DNA of 64,000 nucleotides, from positions 1,180,001-1,244,000 of the forward strand of contig CANTUQ010000078.1 of NCBI GenBank assembly GCA_947683425.1. Direction: 5' to 3'. A model generated the notes under the pieces. The model saw only the letters and a list, made by a program, of their open reading frames with translations, did no database searches and was not told the DNA's origin. Each line of letters begins with the position of its first letter. The stretch's first letter is position 1. Both the position numbers and the translations under genes were made by a program. This DNA is from Excoecaria cochinchinensis. Its lineage: Eukaryota > Streptophyta > Magnoliopsida > Malpighiales > Euphorbiaceae. This document shows positions 45,019 to 57,900 of this stretch, piece by piece.

Positions 45019-47524
45019 TTCTTCCAAATCCTCATCTAACCACACAAATCTCAATCCAAGGTTACTTACCTCAAATCCAGCCATCCAAAAGCATCAACAA
45101 CCATAATACGACATTTATTAACAATAAATTGCATACAATCCATTAATTTACACATTCAATTCCAAGAATCAATCAAAAACCCAATTTAAGCATCAAACCA
45201 CATCCATTCTAAAATTACCTTAATTAACTCATGCCTTTGCAAGATCCACACTTCAAAGCAAATACCCATATCATATACATCAAAATAAAGAACATCTAAC
45301 AACCTAATTCCATGAAATCATCAAAACACATATATGAACATATTCACATGCAAAAGCAAGAATTCCCAAACCTTCAAAATCCTTAGCTCCTAGTGCTTAG
45401 TTCCACTGGATCCAACAACTTCCTTGCCTTTAGGATCCCGGGGAGGCTCAACTAGGAACAAAACAACACAACACACAAACACAAAACCCAAAACTTCAAC
45501 CCAATTCCGAAAATAAGAAAAAGAGAAGAAGATGGAGAAAAACTAAAACGAAAGCAAAATGAATGCATAAAACTTACCAATAAACGCTAAGAGATGATCA
45601 AACCCCACTAGTAACCCTTGAATCTCAACTAAGGTTCAAAAGAGAAGAAGAAGGAGAAGAAGAGAAGGAAGGGGCGGTGATGAACGGGAAACACAAGTGA
45701 AAATCTGAATTCCCCTTTTCCTTTCTTTTCCTTTTTCTTTTCTTAACCTAGGACAAGTGTCAATCTCCAATTAGTGGGATTTGACCACTCACACCCTGGA
45801 TGCTAAGATCACACACACACAAGATTCTCTCAACTAAAGCATACCCTACAATCATGTGCATGACCACATGATACAATAGCCCACTAGTGCATATCCTACT
45901 ATGGTGCACTCAACCACACATGATGCAACTCTCATGAACACACACTACAATGGTGCGCTTGGGCACACACAAATCTATCTCAACTAATTAGCACCATAGT
46001 GCCAAACACACACACGCGCACCAGAAAAACCCCAATTCATGCAATTTTACCAAAATTCCCTTATTACACAAAACTTATGCAAATGTACACACATGCATAA
46101 ATGGCTCATTCAACTAGGAGGCAAACGGGGTGTGACAGCGACAACATCGCGATCGCGACAGAGCGCTTTACAAGAACAAAGGGCCAAATCCGCACTCTGT
46201 CGCGCTCGCAAAAACGTCGCGATCGCGACAGAGCCCAGATTCGCCCAAAATCTGCACTTTTCCTACTCTTTTCACACACAATTCTACATACATGCAAACA
46301 ACATATGCAAACACTCACCTCAAGCCTCCTGCACATCAACGCTTCATTCTCAAGCCACATAAACACATTTTACACAATAATCAACCATCAATTCATCAAG
46401 GATTCTCTCTCTACCAAGCTCAAAATTCAATAACATAGCATGTTCATGTTCCAAAAACACAAACTATCCTTACTATATCACTAACATTTTACTATAAATC
46501 ACTACTTAATTTAAACATGCATTCATCTAACAAAACACTAAAGGTTACAGTGATCTGCAATCACAACATAGAATTGATCCAAGGAGAAATTAGGGAAAAA
46601 AGCATAATCCACAAACACAGCTCCCAAACACATACACACACTCAAAAACGCAGCTCCCAAACCTAGAAATCGCAGCTACAAACCGAGGCCCTCACGAGTC
46701 CGCTTTCTCTTTTCCCTTGCTCTTTCTTCTAGCTTCCGATTCTTGCACAAACCCAATCAAAACCCACTCAAATCAAACCCGAATTCCACAATCAAAAACA
46801 GAAAAAGAAGGAGAAGAGAAGAACCGGAAAACCAAAGAACTCCAGACCACTTACCTTCAAAACCCCAACTCAAAGCTCAAGAAGACACAAGAGGAAAGGA
46901 GATGTGAGCAGAAAAATGGAAGCAAGAGAGAGAGAACGGGAAAGAAGAAGAAAAGAGAAAGAAGTGAGCTAGCTTCCACGGGAAGCTAGGAAAATTCTGC
47001 CCCTCCCTTCCCTCTCTCATACTTTTCATTTAATGCTCACCAACCCCTTGCCACTTGTCACAATCTTAGCAAATTAAGCCTTCCCACTTTGACTTAACCA
47101 CTTATGGCACCATACCCTACACACACACTAACTTCTCCTACACAAATATCTTACAATGCACCAAACTCAACTCACACCAAAATATTTCTCATAACCTACT
47201 TATCATCCAAGGCACCATGCACAAAAACCACACAATAAAATTCCTAAGTCCGCTTATATCCTACTCCCATACACTATAAGCACACCATAACATTTCCTTC
47301 ACTTAACTTATTACTTAATTAATTAATTCCTTAATAAATAATTTCTTCTTATCCAAATTTTCTCTTACTCAAATTACGAAATTACCCTTACTTTACCGAC
47401 TTATCACGCAGACTCCGACCAGGCTCTTTTTGGGTTATTACAATCACTCCCCCTTAAAGAAATTTCGTCCTCGAAATTTCCCCGCTAATCACTTAAATCC
47501 AACAACCCAAAACTCAAAACCAAC

Positions 47525-48730
47525 TTAACAAAAGCTAGAACACAACTTACCGGAAGGTCCTGCTCGATCTGCTCCATCCTCTCCTATCAAGGCGTATACT
47601 TGCGGGCGCGCATACACTTCTTCAGTTTGTGGCTTCTGCACTGTCTCTGACGGCGCTAGAGAAGGTCGTCCACTGGCTCTACCACTGTGGTTCCCTCTTG
47701 CTCTCTGACCACTTGCTCTACTCTCGGGTTGACCCTGAAGCTCTCTTCGATCCGGAAAATTTGCCACCATATGCTCTTGGCTGCCACATCTAAAGCACGC
47801 TCCAGAGATCCTTCTACACTCGCCCCAATGGCGCTTATGGCAATGCTCACACCCCGGGATCGCACTTCCTTTGCTAGAAGGTGGCTCTACACTCCCAACT
47901 TCCGAACGTACCGGAACCGAACTCTTCACACCCTGGCCACTCGGAACTCCTCTCGACTTCTTACCACTTCCTATCCCACCATCTGGTGCTTTCCTCTTGC
48001 TCTCGATTCTCTGCTTGATTACCTCAGATTCCTCTAACTTCATTGCCGCTGCCACAAGCTGATAATACCCCACTGGTTGCAAGACTGTCATTGCCGACAA
48101 AGGACCTCTGATCACCTCATGCAGTCCCTCTTAGAAATGCCTACATCTGAACTCATCCGTCAACAACTGCTCAGGCACATACTTACTTAATCGGCTGAAT
48201 TCCTTATCATACTCACTCACGGTCATACCCCGCTGCTTCAGACTAATGAACTCTCTCCACTTGGCTTCCTGATATGCCTTCGTCACATACTTCTGCTCAA
48301 ATTCTTGCTTGAAGAATTCCCAAGTCAGCTCGGCTGGTCGTTGAGGATTTCGCATCACAAGTTCCCACCAATCATACGCTGACCCTTGAAGCAACGACAC
48401 TGCACAAAGCACCCTCTGGTCTGCAGGACATCTAATCTCTTGCAAAATCCGACCTACCCTCTTAAGCAAAAACTCGGCCACATCAGATTGATCCATAGCA
48501 GTCCCATGAAAGTCTTCTGCTCCTCTCTTTCTTAATAACTCAGTCGGAGCCTTAGGAGCAGTCAACCTCTCAACCAACTGGAGTAAACCTTGCACTAGGA
48601 CCAAATTCTCATGACCTAAACCCATACCAAGAACCTCTTATTGCTGATGCTGCGGAGCACGTTGCCCACCTCTCACTACACTCGCACTACCAACCGTCTC
48701 ACCCACGTTCTCACTTGGATCAGACTCCAT
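47525..48730 (-). pseudogene. Gag copy 2 of element F
   Basis: It starts at 48730 and ends at 47525 with the same domain order as copy 1. Different lesions mark it: a stop about 30 codons in (near 48640), a stop after TDEFRCRHF (about 48131), and the last Cys of the zinc knuckle changed to Phe (MVANF). The region that is frameshifted in copy 1 is intact here (RKAPDGGIGSGKKSRG), and the first zinc motif keeps its His (CEHCHKRHWGEC). Confidence 0.87.
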
Positions 48731-48865
48731 CTAGACACTACACTACACAAGATAAGACACATCTGCATTAGGCCACGACACAAAATTGACTCGCATGCAA
48801 AGACTCGACACACAATAAACAAAGACAACCAGAACCGCCTAAACCGGCGCTCTGATAACAAAACC

Positions 48866-51045
48866 TGTAACGCCCCCACCGCCGCTGCCCCCGTTGGAAG
48901 GGCACCGGCGGAAGCGCTACCCGACGCTCACTCACAACATACATACAGAATTCACTAAACATCAGAGGGCAGAAATATATACACAGCTCAAGAGTCACTA
49001 TATGTATAACAACACTGAAACAGAAAACATGAAGCAATGATTATAATCAGAATCATGCAATAATTAGAACACTTCACTAATCACATACTAGACACTTAAC
49101 ACAATAGCCTGAATTCAATGGTGGAGGATACGGGAACACGGCACGGGAGACCGAAGCCTCAAAAATAGTTTTAATACCCGAAGGTAGCGCGAGAGACCGG
49201 AGTCTCAAAACATTTTATCACTACACGGAAGATGACCATCTCGGAGGTCAACCGCTTCGCCCAAACGGGGCGGACACGGGCAGCTGCACTCACTAACCCT
49301 TCTTAAGCATGCTTAATTATCCAATACCTTGACACTTCAGGCTCGACAATACATTCACTCACACGACAATACACGATCAAAACAAGGTTCAACTCAAGAT
49401 TCTATCATCAAATAAATTCATAATTAAGACACTGGTACCAAGATATCACGAGTCATAAGCACAAACATATTTCATGCAATAGTGAGAAACCGTGCAAAGC
49501 AGAACAAAAGAAGCACATTCAAAAAACAGGGCAAGCAGGAAGGGCCTCTGTCGCGATCGCGACAATGTCGCGCTCGCGACAGAGCACGGGACACCTCCTC
49601 GCAAGCTCGCGCCAGAAGGCCTGCTCGCGACGAAGCACTTAAGCAGATTCGTGCAACCGAGCTCTGTCGCGCTCGCGACAACATTCCTTCCTCCTCGCGC
49701 GCACGCTCGGCAGCATGCTCGCGCGGAGGACTCGACTACATAGATCTCTGTCGCGATTGCGACAGAGCGCTTTACAAGAACAAAGGGCCAAATTTGCACT
49801 CTGTCGCGCTCGCGAAAACATCGCAATCGCGACAGAGCCCAGATTCGCCCAAAATCTGCACTTTTCCTACTCTTTTCACACACAATTCTACATACATGCA
49901 AACAACATATGCAAACACTTACCTCAAGCCTCCTGCACATCAACGCTTCATTCTCAAGCCACATAAACACATTTTACACAATAATCAACCATCAATTTAT
50001 CAAGGATTCTCTCTCTACCAAGCTCAAAATTCAATAACATAGCATGTTCATGTTCCAAAAACACAAACTATCCTCACTATATCACTAACATTTTACTATA
50101 AATCACTACTTAATTTAAACATGCATTCATCTAACAAAACACTAAAGGTTACAGTGATATGCAATCACAACATAGAATTTATCCAAGGAGAAATTAGGGA
50201 AAAAAGCATAATCCACAAACACAGCTCCCAAACACATACACACACTCAAAAACGCAGCTCCCAAACCTAAAAATCGCAGCTTCAAACCGAGGCCCTCACG
50301 AGTCTGCTTTCTCTTTTCCCTTGCTCTTTCTTCTAGCTTCCGATTCTTGCACAAACCCAATCAAAACCCACTCAAATCAAACCCGAATTCCACAATCAAA
50401 AATAGAAAAAGAAGGAGAAGAGAAGAACCGAAAAACTAAAGAACCCCAGGCCGCTTACCTTCAAAACCCCAACTCAAAGCTCAAGAAGACACAAGAGGAA
50501 AGGAGATGTGAGCAGAAAAATGGAAGCAAGAGAGAGAGAACGGAAAGAAGAAGAAAAGAGAAAGACGTGAGCTAGCTTCCACGGGAAGCTAGGAAAATTC
50601 TGCCCCTCCCTTCCCTCTCTCCTACATTTCATTTAATGCTCACCAACCCCTTGCCACTTGTCACAATCTTAGCAAATCAAGCCTTCCCACTTTGACTTAA
50701 CCACTTATGGCACCATACCCTACACACACACTAACTTCTCCTACACAAATATCTTCCAATGCACTAAACTCAACTCACACCAAAATATTTCTCATAACCT
50801 ACTTATCATCCAAGGCACCATGCACAAAAACCACACAATAAAATTCCTAAGTCCACTTATATCCTACTCCCATACACTATAAGCACACCATAACATTTCC
50901 TTCACTTAACTTATTACTTAATTAATTAATTCCTTAACAAATAATTTCTTATTATCCAAATTTTCTCGTACTCAAATTACGAAAGTACCCTTACTTTACC
51001 GACTTATCACGCAGACTCCGACCAGGCCCTTTTTGGGTTGTTACA
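48866..51045 (-). repeat. LTR 3 of F
   Basis: It runs from TGTAACGCCCCCACC to TTTGGGTTGTTACA, 2180 bp. The ATTAA duplication follows at 51046-51050. Its CpG cluster (49548-49840) is shorter than in LTR 1. Long open frames in this cluster, such as 49446-49970 and 49482-50042 on opposite strands, are repeat artefacts. Confidence 0.9.
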
Positions 51046-51050
51046 ATTAA

Positions 51051-51522
51051 AATTCTTGAAATCAATATTTTTACCACAAACAAGTTGTTATCATCATTAC
51101 AACATCAATTTTTTGGACTTTAGACACATAAATTTCCCAAGCTGTACCTTTTAAGATATTGATAAGGATATTATTACTTAATTCTTAGCACTCTTGAGCA
51201 GTAATTAAGAATAAATTTCAAATGCATGATTTTCTTGTCAACCCTCACTAACCGGTTCATAGGTGTAAGAAATTATGTGCCAAGATTCAATTATAATAGT
51301 TTTGGAAATTTATTTGCCGTTGGTGTTGTTTTATTCCTTTAATTTCTTTGATTCTTTATGTTTTTTTGTTATTTCAATAGAACAATATATGAAATTGATA
51401 ATTTCATATTTTGTTCTCATATTTATCCAAACTGGAATAAGCGTAGTATATATGTACTAAATGTTCATTCAATCATTTGATGTTTATTTGTTATTTTGTT
51501 GCAAAGGAGGAATTCTTTTATT
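51051..51522 (+). other. CACTA sequence upstream of the transposase start
   Basis: AT-rich, intron-like sequence continuing from the left side of F. It ends with a possible acceptor (TTGCAAAG|G) before the transposase start. Nothing else is recognisable. Confidence 0.4.
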
Positions 51523-54500
51523 ATGGATTCTGTAGACCGTAGTTGGATGTATAATCGGTGGGATGCCAGTGGAAGGACCAAAGCCTCATTCGTTTTTGGA
51601 GTAGAAAATTTTGTTAAATTCGCCACTTCTCATCCAGAAGAAATGAGTGGCCCGCATATTAGGTGTCCGTGCAAACAATGTGAGAACTGCAAGTTTCATG
51701 ATACGGAAATAGTTATGATTCATCTATTTTGTAAGGGATTTGTTCAGGATTATTATGTTTGGAATTGCCATGGGGAGACACACATTTTGCCAAACGAGTT
51801 AAATTGGAATTCAAATATGAATGAATTACTTGATGGTGGAGATGTAAGAAATTCATACCAGCAAATGGTACTTGATGCCGCTAGGCCTAGTTTTAATCTC
51901 GACAACCTCTGGCAATAATTTATTCCGGAAGTTCATACGAATTGTAATCTTGAACAAGTATCTGTATCAATGCCTGACATCCTTGGACCCTCAAATTTTT
52001 ATGCAAATGCTATGGATGAGGCACCAAACCCACAATGTCAACAATTTTATGATCTTCTTGAATCTGGTAATGCACAGTTGTATCCCGGTTGTGATAACCA
52101 TTCCCAGCTTTCTATAGTTGCAAGGATGTTACATGCCAAATCCGAATTTAATCTTCCGAAGAGATTTTATGATGCAAACATCCAACTACTTAAAGAAGTT
52201 CTGCCTGAAGGTAACATATTGCCAGATAACTTTTACCGAACAAAAAAGCTTGTTAGAATTTAGGATTGCCTGTCCAAAAAATCGATTATTGCAACGAGGG
52301 ATGTATGTTGTATTGGCATGAGGATGAAAATTTAACACAATGCAAGTTTTATAGTCACCCAAGATTTAAAATGCGGGCTGGTTCTCATAAGCAAAGGTTG
52401 AAAGCATATAAAAAGATGTATTATTTTCCCTAATACCTAGGCTGCAACGATTGTATCAGTCAAAAGCCACAGCAATACATATGAGATGGCATCATAATCA
52501 TGTCCAAAATGAAGGGGTTATGCATCATCCTTCTGACTCTCTAGCTTGGAATCATTTCAATGACACTCATCCGTCCTTTGCACATGAGCCTAGAAATGTT
52601 AGGTTGGGGTTATGCATAGATGGTTTTCAGCCATTCAGTCAATATGGGAGCAAGTATTCATCATGGCCTGTAATTGTCATGCCTTACAACCTACCACTTT
52701 GGATGTGTATGAAGGAGGCTTATATGTTCCTAACTATTATTGTGCCAGGGCCGAAGAATCCAAAACAAAAAATTGATGTCTATCTACAACCCTTGATTCA
52801 TGAGTTGAACGAATTGTGGAATAGTGGTGTGTCGACATATGATGTATCAACCAAGCAAAATTTTGTGATACGAGTTGCACTTATGTGGACAATCAATGAC
52901 TTTCCAGCATATTCAATGTTGTTTGGTTGGAGTACATCTGGAAAGTATGCATGTCCTTATTGCATGGAACATACACAGTCTTTTAGACTTGAGAGTGGAG
53001 GAAAGCAAACATGGTTTGACAACCATAGAAAATTTCTGCCTCCTGATCACCCTTTTAGGAGAAACAGAAGAAACTTTAGAGTCGGCCATGTTGAAACTAT
53101 GCCACCACCGCCAATTAGAGATGGGGAAGAAATTTTTGAACAAATTAAGCTGTGGGGTCTAGTCAAAGCAACTGAACTTGATGCAGATGAGATTAATGGG
53201 ATCATATGTCACTCTTGTGGGTGGAGGAAATGAAGCATTTTTTGGGATTTGCCTTATTGGAAAATAAACATGATAAGACACAATCTTGATGTAATGCATA
53301 TTGAAAAAAATGTATTCGACAGTGTGCTTAACACAGTTTTAAATGTTGAGGGCAAAACTAAAGACAATGGAAAATCACGTGCAGATCTAGATAAATATTG
53401 TTGCCGTCCAGAGTTGGTAATGGATCCAATCAGTGGTAAATATCCAAAAGCATGTTACACATTGGATAAATAAGCCAAAAAAGAACTATTTAAATGGTTA
53501 AAGGAACTCAAGTTTTCAGATGGATATGTTTCTAACTTAGGGCGTTGTGTTGTTATGGCGAAACTTAAATTATATGGCATGAAAAGCCATGATTGCCACA
53601 TATTTATGCAACGATTGCTTCCTGTTGCCTTCCGTGAGTTGCTTCCTGGAAATGTGTGGCAGGTCCTTACAGAGCTGAGTTTATTTTTTAGGGACTTGAC
53701 ATGCAGTACTATCCGTGTCGAGGACATCGAGTTATTGGACTCAAACATCCCATAAATAATTTGCAAACTAGAAAAGATATTTCCTCCGTCATTTTTTGAC
53801 TCAATGGAGCACATAATGATACTCTTACCATATGAGGCAAGAGTTGCTGGTCCTGTACAATATCGTTGGATGTATCCGTTTGAGAGGTAATGACTGCTTA
53901 AATTCAGTCAATATGGTAGTAAATATTTATGAACAAAGTAATGCATAAATTGATTATCTACATCTGCTATATACAGGTATCTTCGATCTCTTAAAAAAAA
54001 GATTGGTAACAAGTCAACAGTTGAGGCATCTATTTACAATGCGTACTTGCTATCAGAATCCTCAAACTTTTTCGCGTATTACTTTGAACCTCATGTCAGT
54101 ACCAGACACCGGCGTCCTCCTCGTAATGATGATGGAGATTAGGAGGAAAATATAAGTGGTAATCTAAAAATTTTCACTTACCCGGGCCGAACAAGCTCAG
54201 AAATTTGAGGCAGATCATTAACATTTGAGGAGTATAAGGCAGCTCATACTTATATTCTACTTAATTGCGAGGAGGTTTCTCCATATTTGAGGTACCTAAT
54301 AATTATATATATAATTCTGTTCTGCAATATATTGGAATTTATGAATATAATTATTTTTTTTTCATACTTTTTTTGTTTAATGAAGTATATATTGCCAGAA
54401 ATTACGTGAGAAGTATCCTCATCTTACACCAAGTTAAATTGATGAAAACATTGACAACTACTTTGCAGACTGGTTCGAGTTATATGTAAGGCTTATAAAA

Positions 54501-55326
54501 TTACATATTTATAACGTATAAATGTCATTAATGATGGTAATGATGATAACTTCACTATGTTTTGGTTGAAGAGCCGGCCCGTTACAATTTAATTGAAAAT
54601 GAATTTCTCATTAGTTTGCCACAGGAACCATTACGGAGAGTGAAGTGCTGCTCGATATACTTTGTCAATGGATACAAATTTCACACTAAAAGTCATGGTT
54701 CAGGGAGACATTCAATGAACAGTGGGGTTTGCGTAAAAGGGTCAAATTCAGTTGATAACGATGGTGATTACTATGGATGGATTGAAGAGATCATAGAGAT
54801 AGAGTATCCATCGTTACCAATAAAGCGAACTATTTTATTCAAGTGTCATTTGTTTGATCCCACCTTAGACATTGGTATTAAGGTTCACAGGCAATATAGA
54901 CTTATTGATGTGAATAAGCATCGCCAGTACAACAAATATGAACCGTTTATCCTAGCAATGCAAGCAACTCAAGTGTATTATGCCAGATATCCAGCTTTAA
55001 GATTAGACAAAGCTAACTGGTTAGCTATGTTTTCGGTTAAACCAAGGGACTACATTGTGACATCAGATGTAAGGGAGGACATTGCTACTCCAGAACAAAG
55101 TAATGCATTCTAAGTTGATGAAGTGATTGTGCAAGATATAACAACGGAGGCATGTAATGAAGATGATATAGACTTGCGTGACCCTACGGGAGTGGTAATC
55201 AAAATTGATAACCCTGATGATGCTGATCAAGAACTTGAAGTTGATGAGGAAGAAGAGGAATTTTCAGATTACGATAGCAATGAGGACGATGAAGAGGAAT
55301 TTTTAAATTCATCATGTAGTGACTAA
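51523..55326 (+). pseudogene. TNPD-like CACTA transposase, broken
   Basis: The start chosen is the ATG at 51523 (MDSVDRSWMYNRW), the usual N-terminus of this family. The domains in order are: transposase-associated zinc-binding domain (51523-51800, CPCKQCENC), core Transposase_21-type domain (about 52260-53250, MRWHHNH, WPVIVMPYNLPLWMC, GKYACPYCME), then CKLGRC-type, YGMKSHDCHIFMQRLLPVAFR and MYPFERYLRSLKKKI regions (53250-54130), DUF4216-like domain (54575-55080) and an acidic tail (55123-55326). The protein would cut the element ends. Breaks include an in-frame stop at 51916, 1-nt shifts near 52255 and 52430, and stops at 53231, 53471 and 53753. Probable introns are 53888-53977, about 54290-54400 and 54485-54570. 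Confidence 0.88.
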
Positions 55327-55479
55327 TTGGTTAATTGTAATTTCTAAATGGCCATTTGCTGACTTGTTAAACATTTTGAATGCATATTTATTACTTGCAC
55401 CAAATCATGCTTAAACAATTAATGAAATACAATTTATAACTGTTAAACACATACATGTATAGCTCACCATTTTGCAGGT
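55327..55479 (+). other. Spacer between the two CACTA genes
   Basis: A short AT-rich gap with no motif recognised. The GCAGGT just before the next ATG could be a splice acceptor, so the two genes may share a transcript, as En/Spm genes do by alternative splicing. Confidence 0.4.
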
Positions 55480-56710
55480 ATGGGTCGTGGTAGAGGAAGA
55501 GGGCCTACAGGTCAAGGACATAGTAGAGGACGATCTGAGGGGGATTCTACAACTCCGCCATTTGGGGATATGCCACCTATCCCAAGAGACCCCACATCCG
55601 GTAATGATCCATCACCTCCTGTGATATTGATGCCATCAGCATCAAACCCCAGTCCGCACACCGCCAACAGCAGTACATCTACTACATGTGAAGTGTCCAG
55701 TGAAAATCTTAATAGATTATACATTACAGTAAATCAAAAGGGAATGTAAGTTTTCATCCATTTAATTTATGAATAAGTTATGAAAATATGTCTAAATACA
55801 TTACTTTTGTATTATATAATTCTCAGGTTGGAACCGTCCTCCCAATGCTCAAGGATTATCACTAGCAGTTTCCATCAACGGACAGATATTAATGGAGTCA
55901 GTTGGAAGGAGGTTGCTAGAGAAATTAAAGAGTTTTATTGGGGAGAATTTCAGGTATATGTATTTATTTACTTGGAAATTTATTTTAATTTTTCATTGTA
56001 ATTTTATAATTCAAATTATATTACATTAAGGTACATTTATAAAAACTAATGAACAAACACAAATACACATGCAGAAAAGGTGCCACTGGGATGCTAGTGT
56101 AAATGGTCTTGTTAGGGCAGGCTGGGAAACAAAAGCAGCACAGAGATATAAAGATTACATGTATCACATCAAGATCGCAAAGCAAAAGCCCAAAGATTTT
56201 CCAGAGGCTGCATGGAACCAGTGGAATCAGATTTTTAATCTTCCTCCACGCCTTCAACTCTCTAATCAGAAGAAAATCAATCGTTATGGAGGGTCTGAAG
56301 ATAATGCGCCTGGATCTTACACCGGTGGCACCATTTCTATTGGTGAGCATATCTCACGACTGGTAAGTACTTTAATTATAAGAGATATAAATTATACTTT
56401 TATGCTACTGACATTCAATTTCTTATAATTCATTGATTGATATATGTAGAGTATGATGGAACATTTGTGTTGTAGTTTGTTGATGATATTGAAATATATT
56501 TGTGATTTTTAGAAGAGAAATGGATTTGTTTACAGGAGGGTGGCAACAATATGAGGAGGTTATGCCAAAATTTTAATTGCTTTTTCTCAATGTTTCACTG
56601 CATATATCTCTTTTCACATAATTTTACCAATTAAATTTGGGTGTTACAGAACCAATCAACAATTCAAATCCATATACATGCGTATTGATTAACACTATAT
56701 TAATTGATAT

Positions 56711-56742
<32 letters not shown>

Positions 56743-57900
56743 GTAAAGGAGGCAGGGAAAATTGTGTTGGATTTTATTGAAGACATTGGAATAAAATTGT
56801 GATGTTTACAAGTGAAAATTGCGAACTTCTTTTACAGGATGATGGTAATCATATGGGGATATTATGCCAAAATTTTTATTGATTTATTTAAAACTCTTCC
56901 CTTTATATGTTTATTTTGAAACAAATTTACCTTTCCAATTTAGATTATCTAGAATCAATCAATCATTGAAATCCATAGACATGTGTATTGGTTAACAATA
57001 GCCTGACTGATATCTATCTATAATGGAGGATGGGAAAATTGTGTTGGAGTTTGTTGAGTAGATTGGAATATATTTGTGATTTTTTGAAGTGCGAAATGAA
57101 TTTTTCTCTACAGGAAGATGGCAATAATATGGGGAGGTTATGCCGAAATTTTTAATGATTTTTTGAAAAGATTTTCACTTTATATATTCTAGTTATATAG
57201 GTTAATAATGGGAAATAATGCAAGTGCATGTTTTAATAATGCATCAAAATATTTATCTTCTTAGCTCGTACTTAATTTTTTCGATAACTATTTTACACTG
57301 CACATGATATAGGAGAAAGAGTTGGGCCGACTGCCTACAATTCCCGAGGCTTATTTGCACACACATACCATAAATCATGATGGGAAAACTTATTTGGCGG
57401 ATCGCAGCAGGGAGGTGCATGTAAGTAATTATAAGTACTCCAGTAGTTGTATTTATTGTTTTTTATTTTTACGTTATTTTAATATTGATATCAATTTGTA
57501 GGAGAGGTATGAGCAACTCCGATCAGAAAGATCGCAAGATGATTCATCTGTCGATGAGTCGGAGTTGTTCATCGAGGCAGCCCGATGCAATAAAAGGAAA
57601 ACAATATAAGGTCTTGGTTCTTATGTGTCTCCTGGTGTTTACCCATCCCGTCCATCATGTGCTGCTGGTACAAGCACTGCTACTCATTCTGGTGGCCCCT
57701 GCTTGACAAAGGAAAATGTCGAGGAGATTGTCGCACGGACTATTCGTTCATTACTTCCTCACTTGGCCCCTCAGCCACCTGCCACCCAGCCCAGTACCAC
57801 TACTGCATCACCCGCACCACATGATGATGTTGGCCCTTCTAGTGCACACGGTCCTCACCCGGATGATTATTTTGGTAGTGATGGCAGCACTACCAAATGA
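55480..57900 (+). pseudogene. TNPA-like second CACTA gene (plant transposase, Ptta/En/Spm type)
   Basis: Exon 1 (ATG 55480) encodes an Arg/Gly then Pro/Ser-rich N-terminus. Next exons encode WKEVAREIKEFYWGEFQ (55828-55952), a core with KRCHWDASVN...WETKAAQRYKDYMYHIK and WNQIFNLPP (about 56074-56362), LPTIPEAYLHTHTINHDGK (about 57314-57420), and a C-terminus with LTKENVEEIVARTIRSLLP (57502-57900). The donors and acceptors are GT/AG. A TAA in the last exon (57607-57609) breaks the frame after the KRKTI block. TNPA-like proteins bind subterminal repeats and bring ends together. The family call is from motif pattern; exon borders are approximate. Confidence 0.8.
56449..57190 (+). repeat. Three diverged tandem repeats inside the TNPA intron
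   Basis: Units begin near 56451, 56748 and 57024. Each has the order TGTGTTG...TTTGTTGA, TTGTGATTTTT, TACAGGA(G/T)G(G/A)TGG, ATATG(G/A)GGAGGTTATGCC. The period is about 275-300 bp with moderate divergence. Each copy includes an acceptor-like TTTACAG/CTACAG. A TA microsatellite (56719-56742) ends unit 1. Confidence 0.75.

Larger units (their letters stand above)
43510..46137 (-). mobile_element. Solo LTR G (same family as E), minus strand
   Basis: The termini are TGTAACACCCCTTACCC and GGGGTGTGACA, with GCGAC duplicated at 43505-43509 and 46138-46142. It is 2628 bp with no internal region. The sequence is the reverse complement of the E-type LTR (E starts TGTCACACCCTG and has TCGGATGGGATCGCC near its end). 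It contains a CTAAGCG...CGCTTAG stem (43929-43947), a GACGACCATT-type hairpin (43972-43995), a 30-bp tandem repeat (44221-44280), TTAGGCATGCCTAA (44424-44437), a CpG cluster (44648-44980) and a 29-bp palindrome (44990-45018). Confidence 0.92.
42589..47442 (-). repeat. LTR 2 of F, interrupted by solo LTR G
   Basis: It starts TGTAATGCCCCCACC and ends TTGGGTTATTACA. Its segments are 42589-43509 and 46138-47442, closely matching LTR 1 and LTR 3. The insertion point of G lies inside the CpG palindrome cluster. Confidence 0.9.
38973..51045 (-). mobile_element. Gag-only LTR element F as a tandem LTR-gag-LTR-gag-LTR array
   Basis: There are three LTRs (38973-41174; 42589-47442 interrupted by G; 48866-51045; net 2202, 2221 and 2180 bp) and two internal regions (41175-42588 and 47443-48865). 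One ATTAA duplication flanks the whole array (38968-38972 and 51046-51050) and none is visible at internal LTR borders. This is the product expected from unequal recombination between LTRs of two copies of one insertion. The internal regions hold gag only. The two gag copies differ by private stops and indels, so the array is not brand new. It uses the same plan as element A but is a distinct family. Confidence 0.92.

Noticed and set aside
51275..51460. Small membrane-like open frame upstream of the CACTA transposase
   Set aside because: AT-rich, phenylalanine/leucine/isoleucine-heavy translation of intron-like sequence with no supporting signal.
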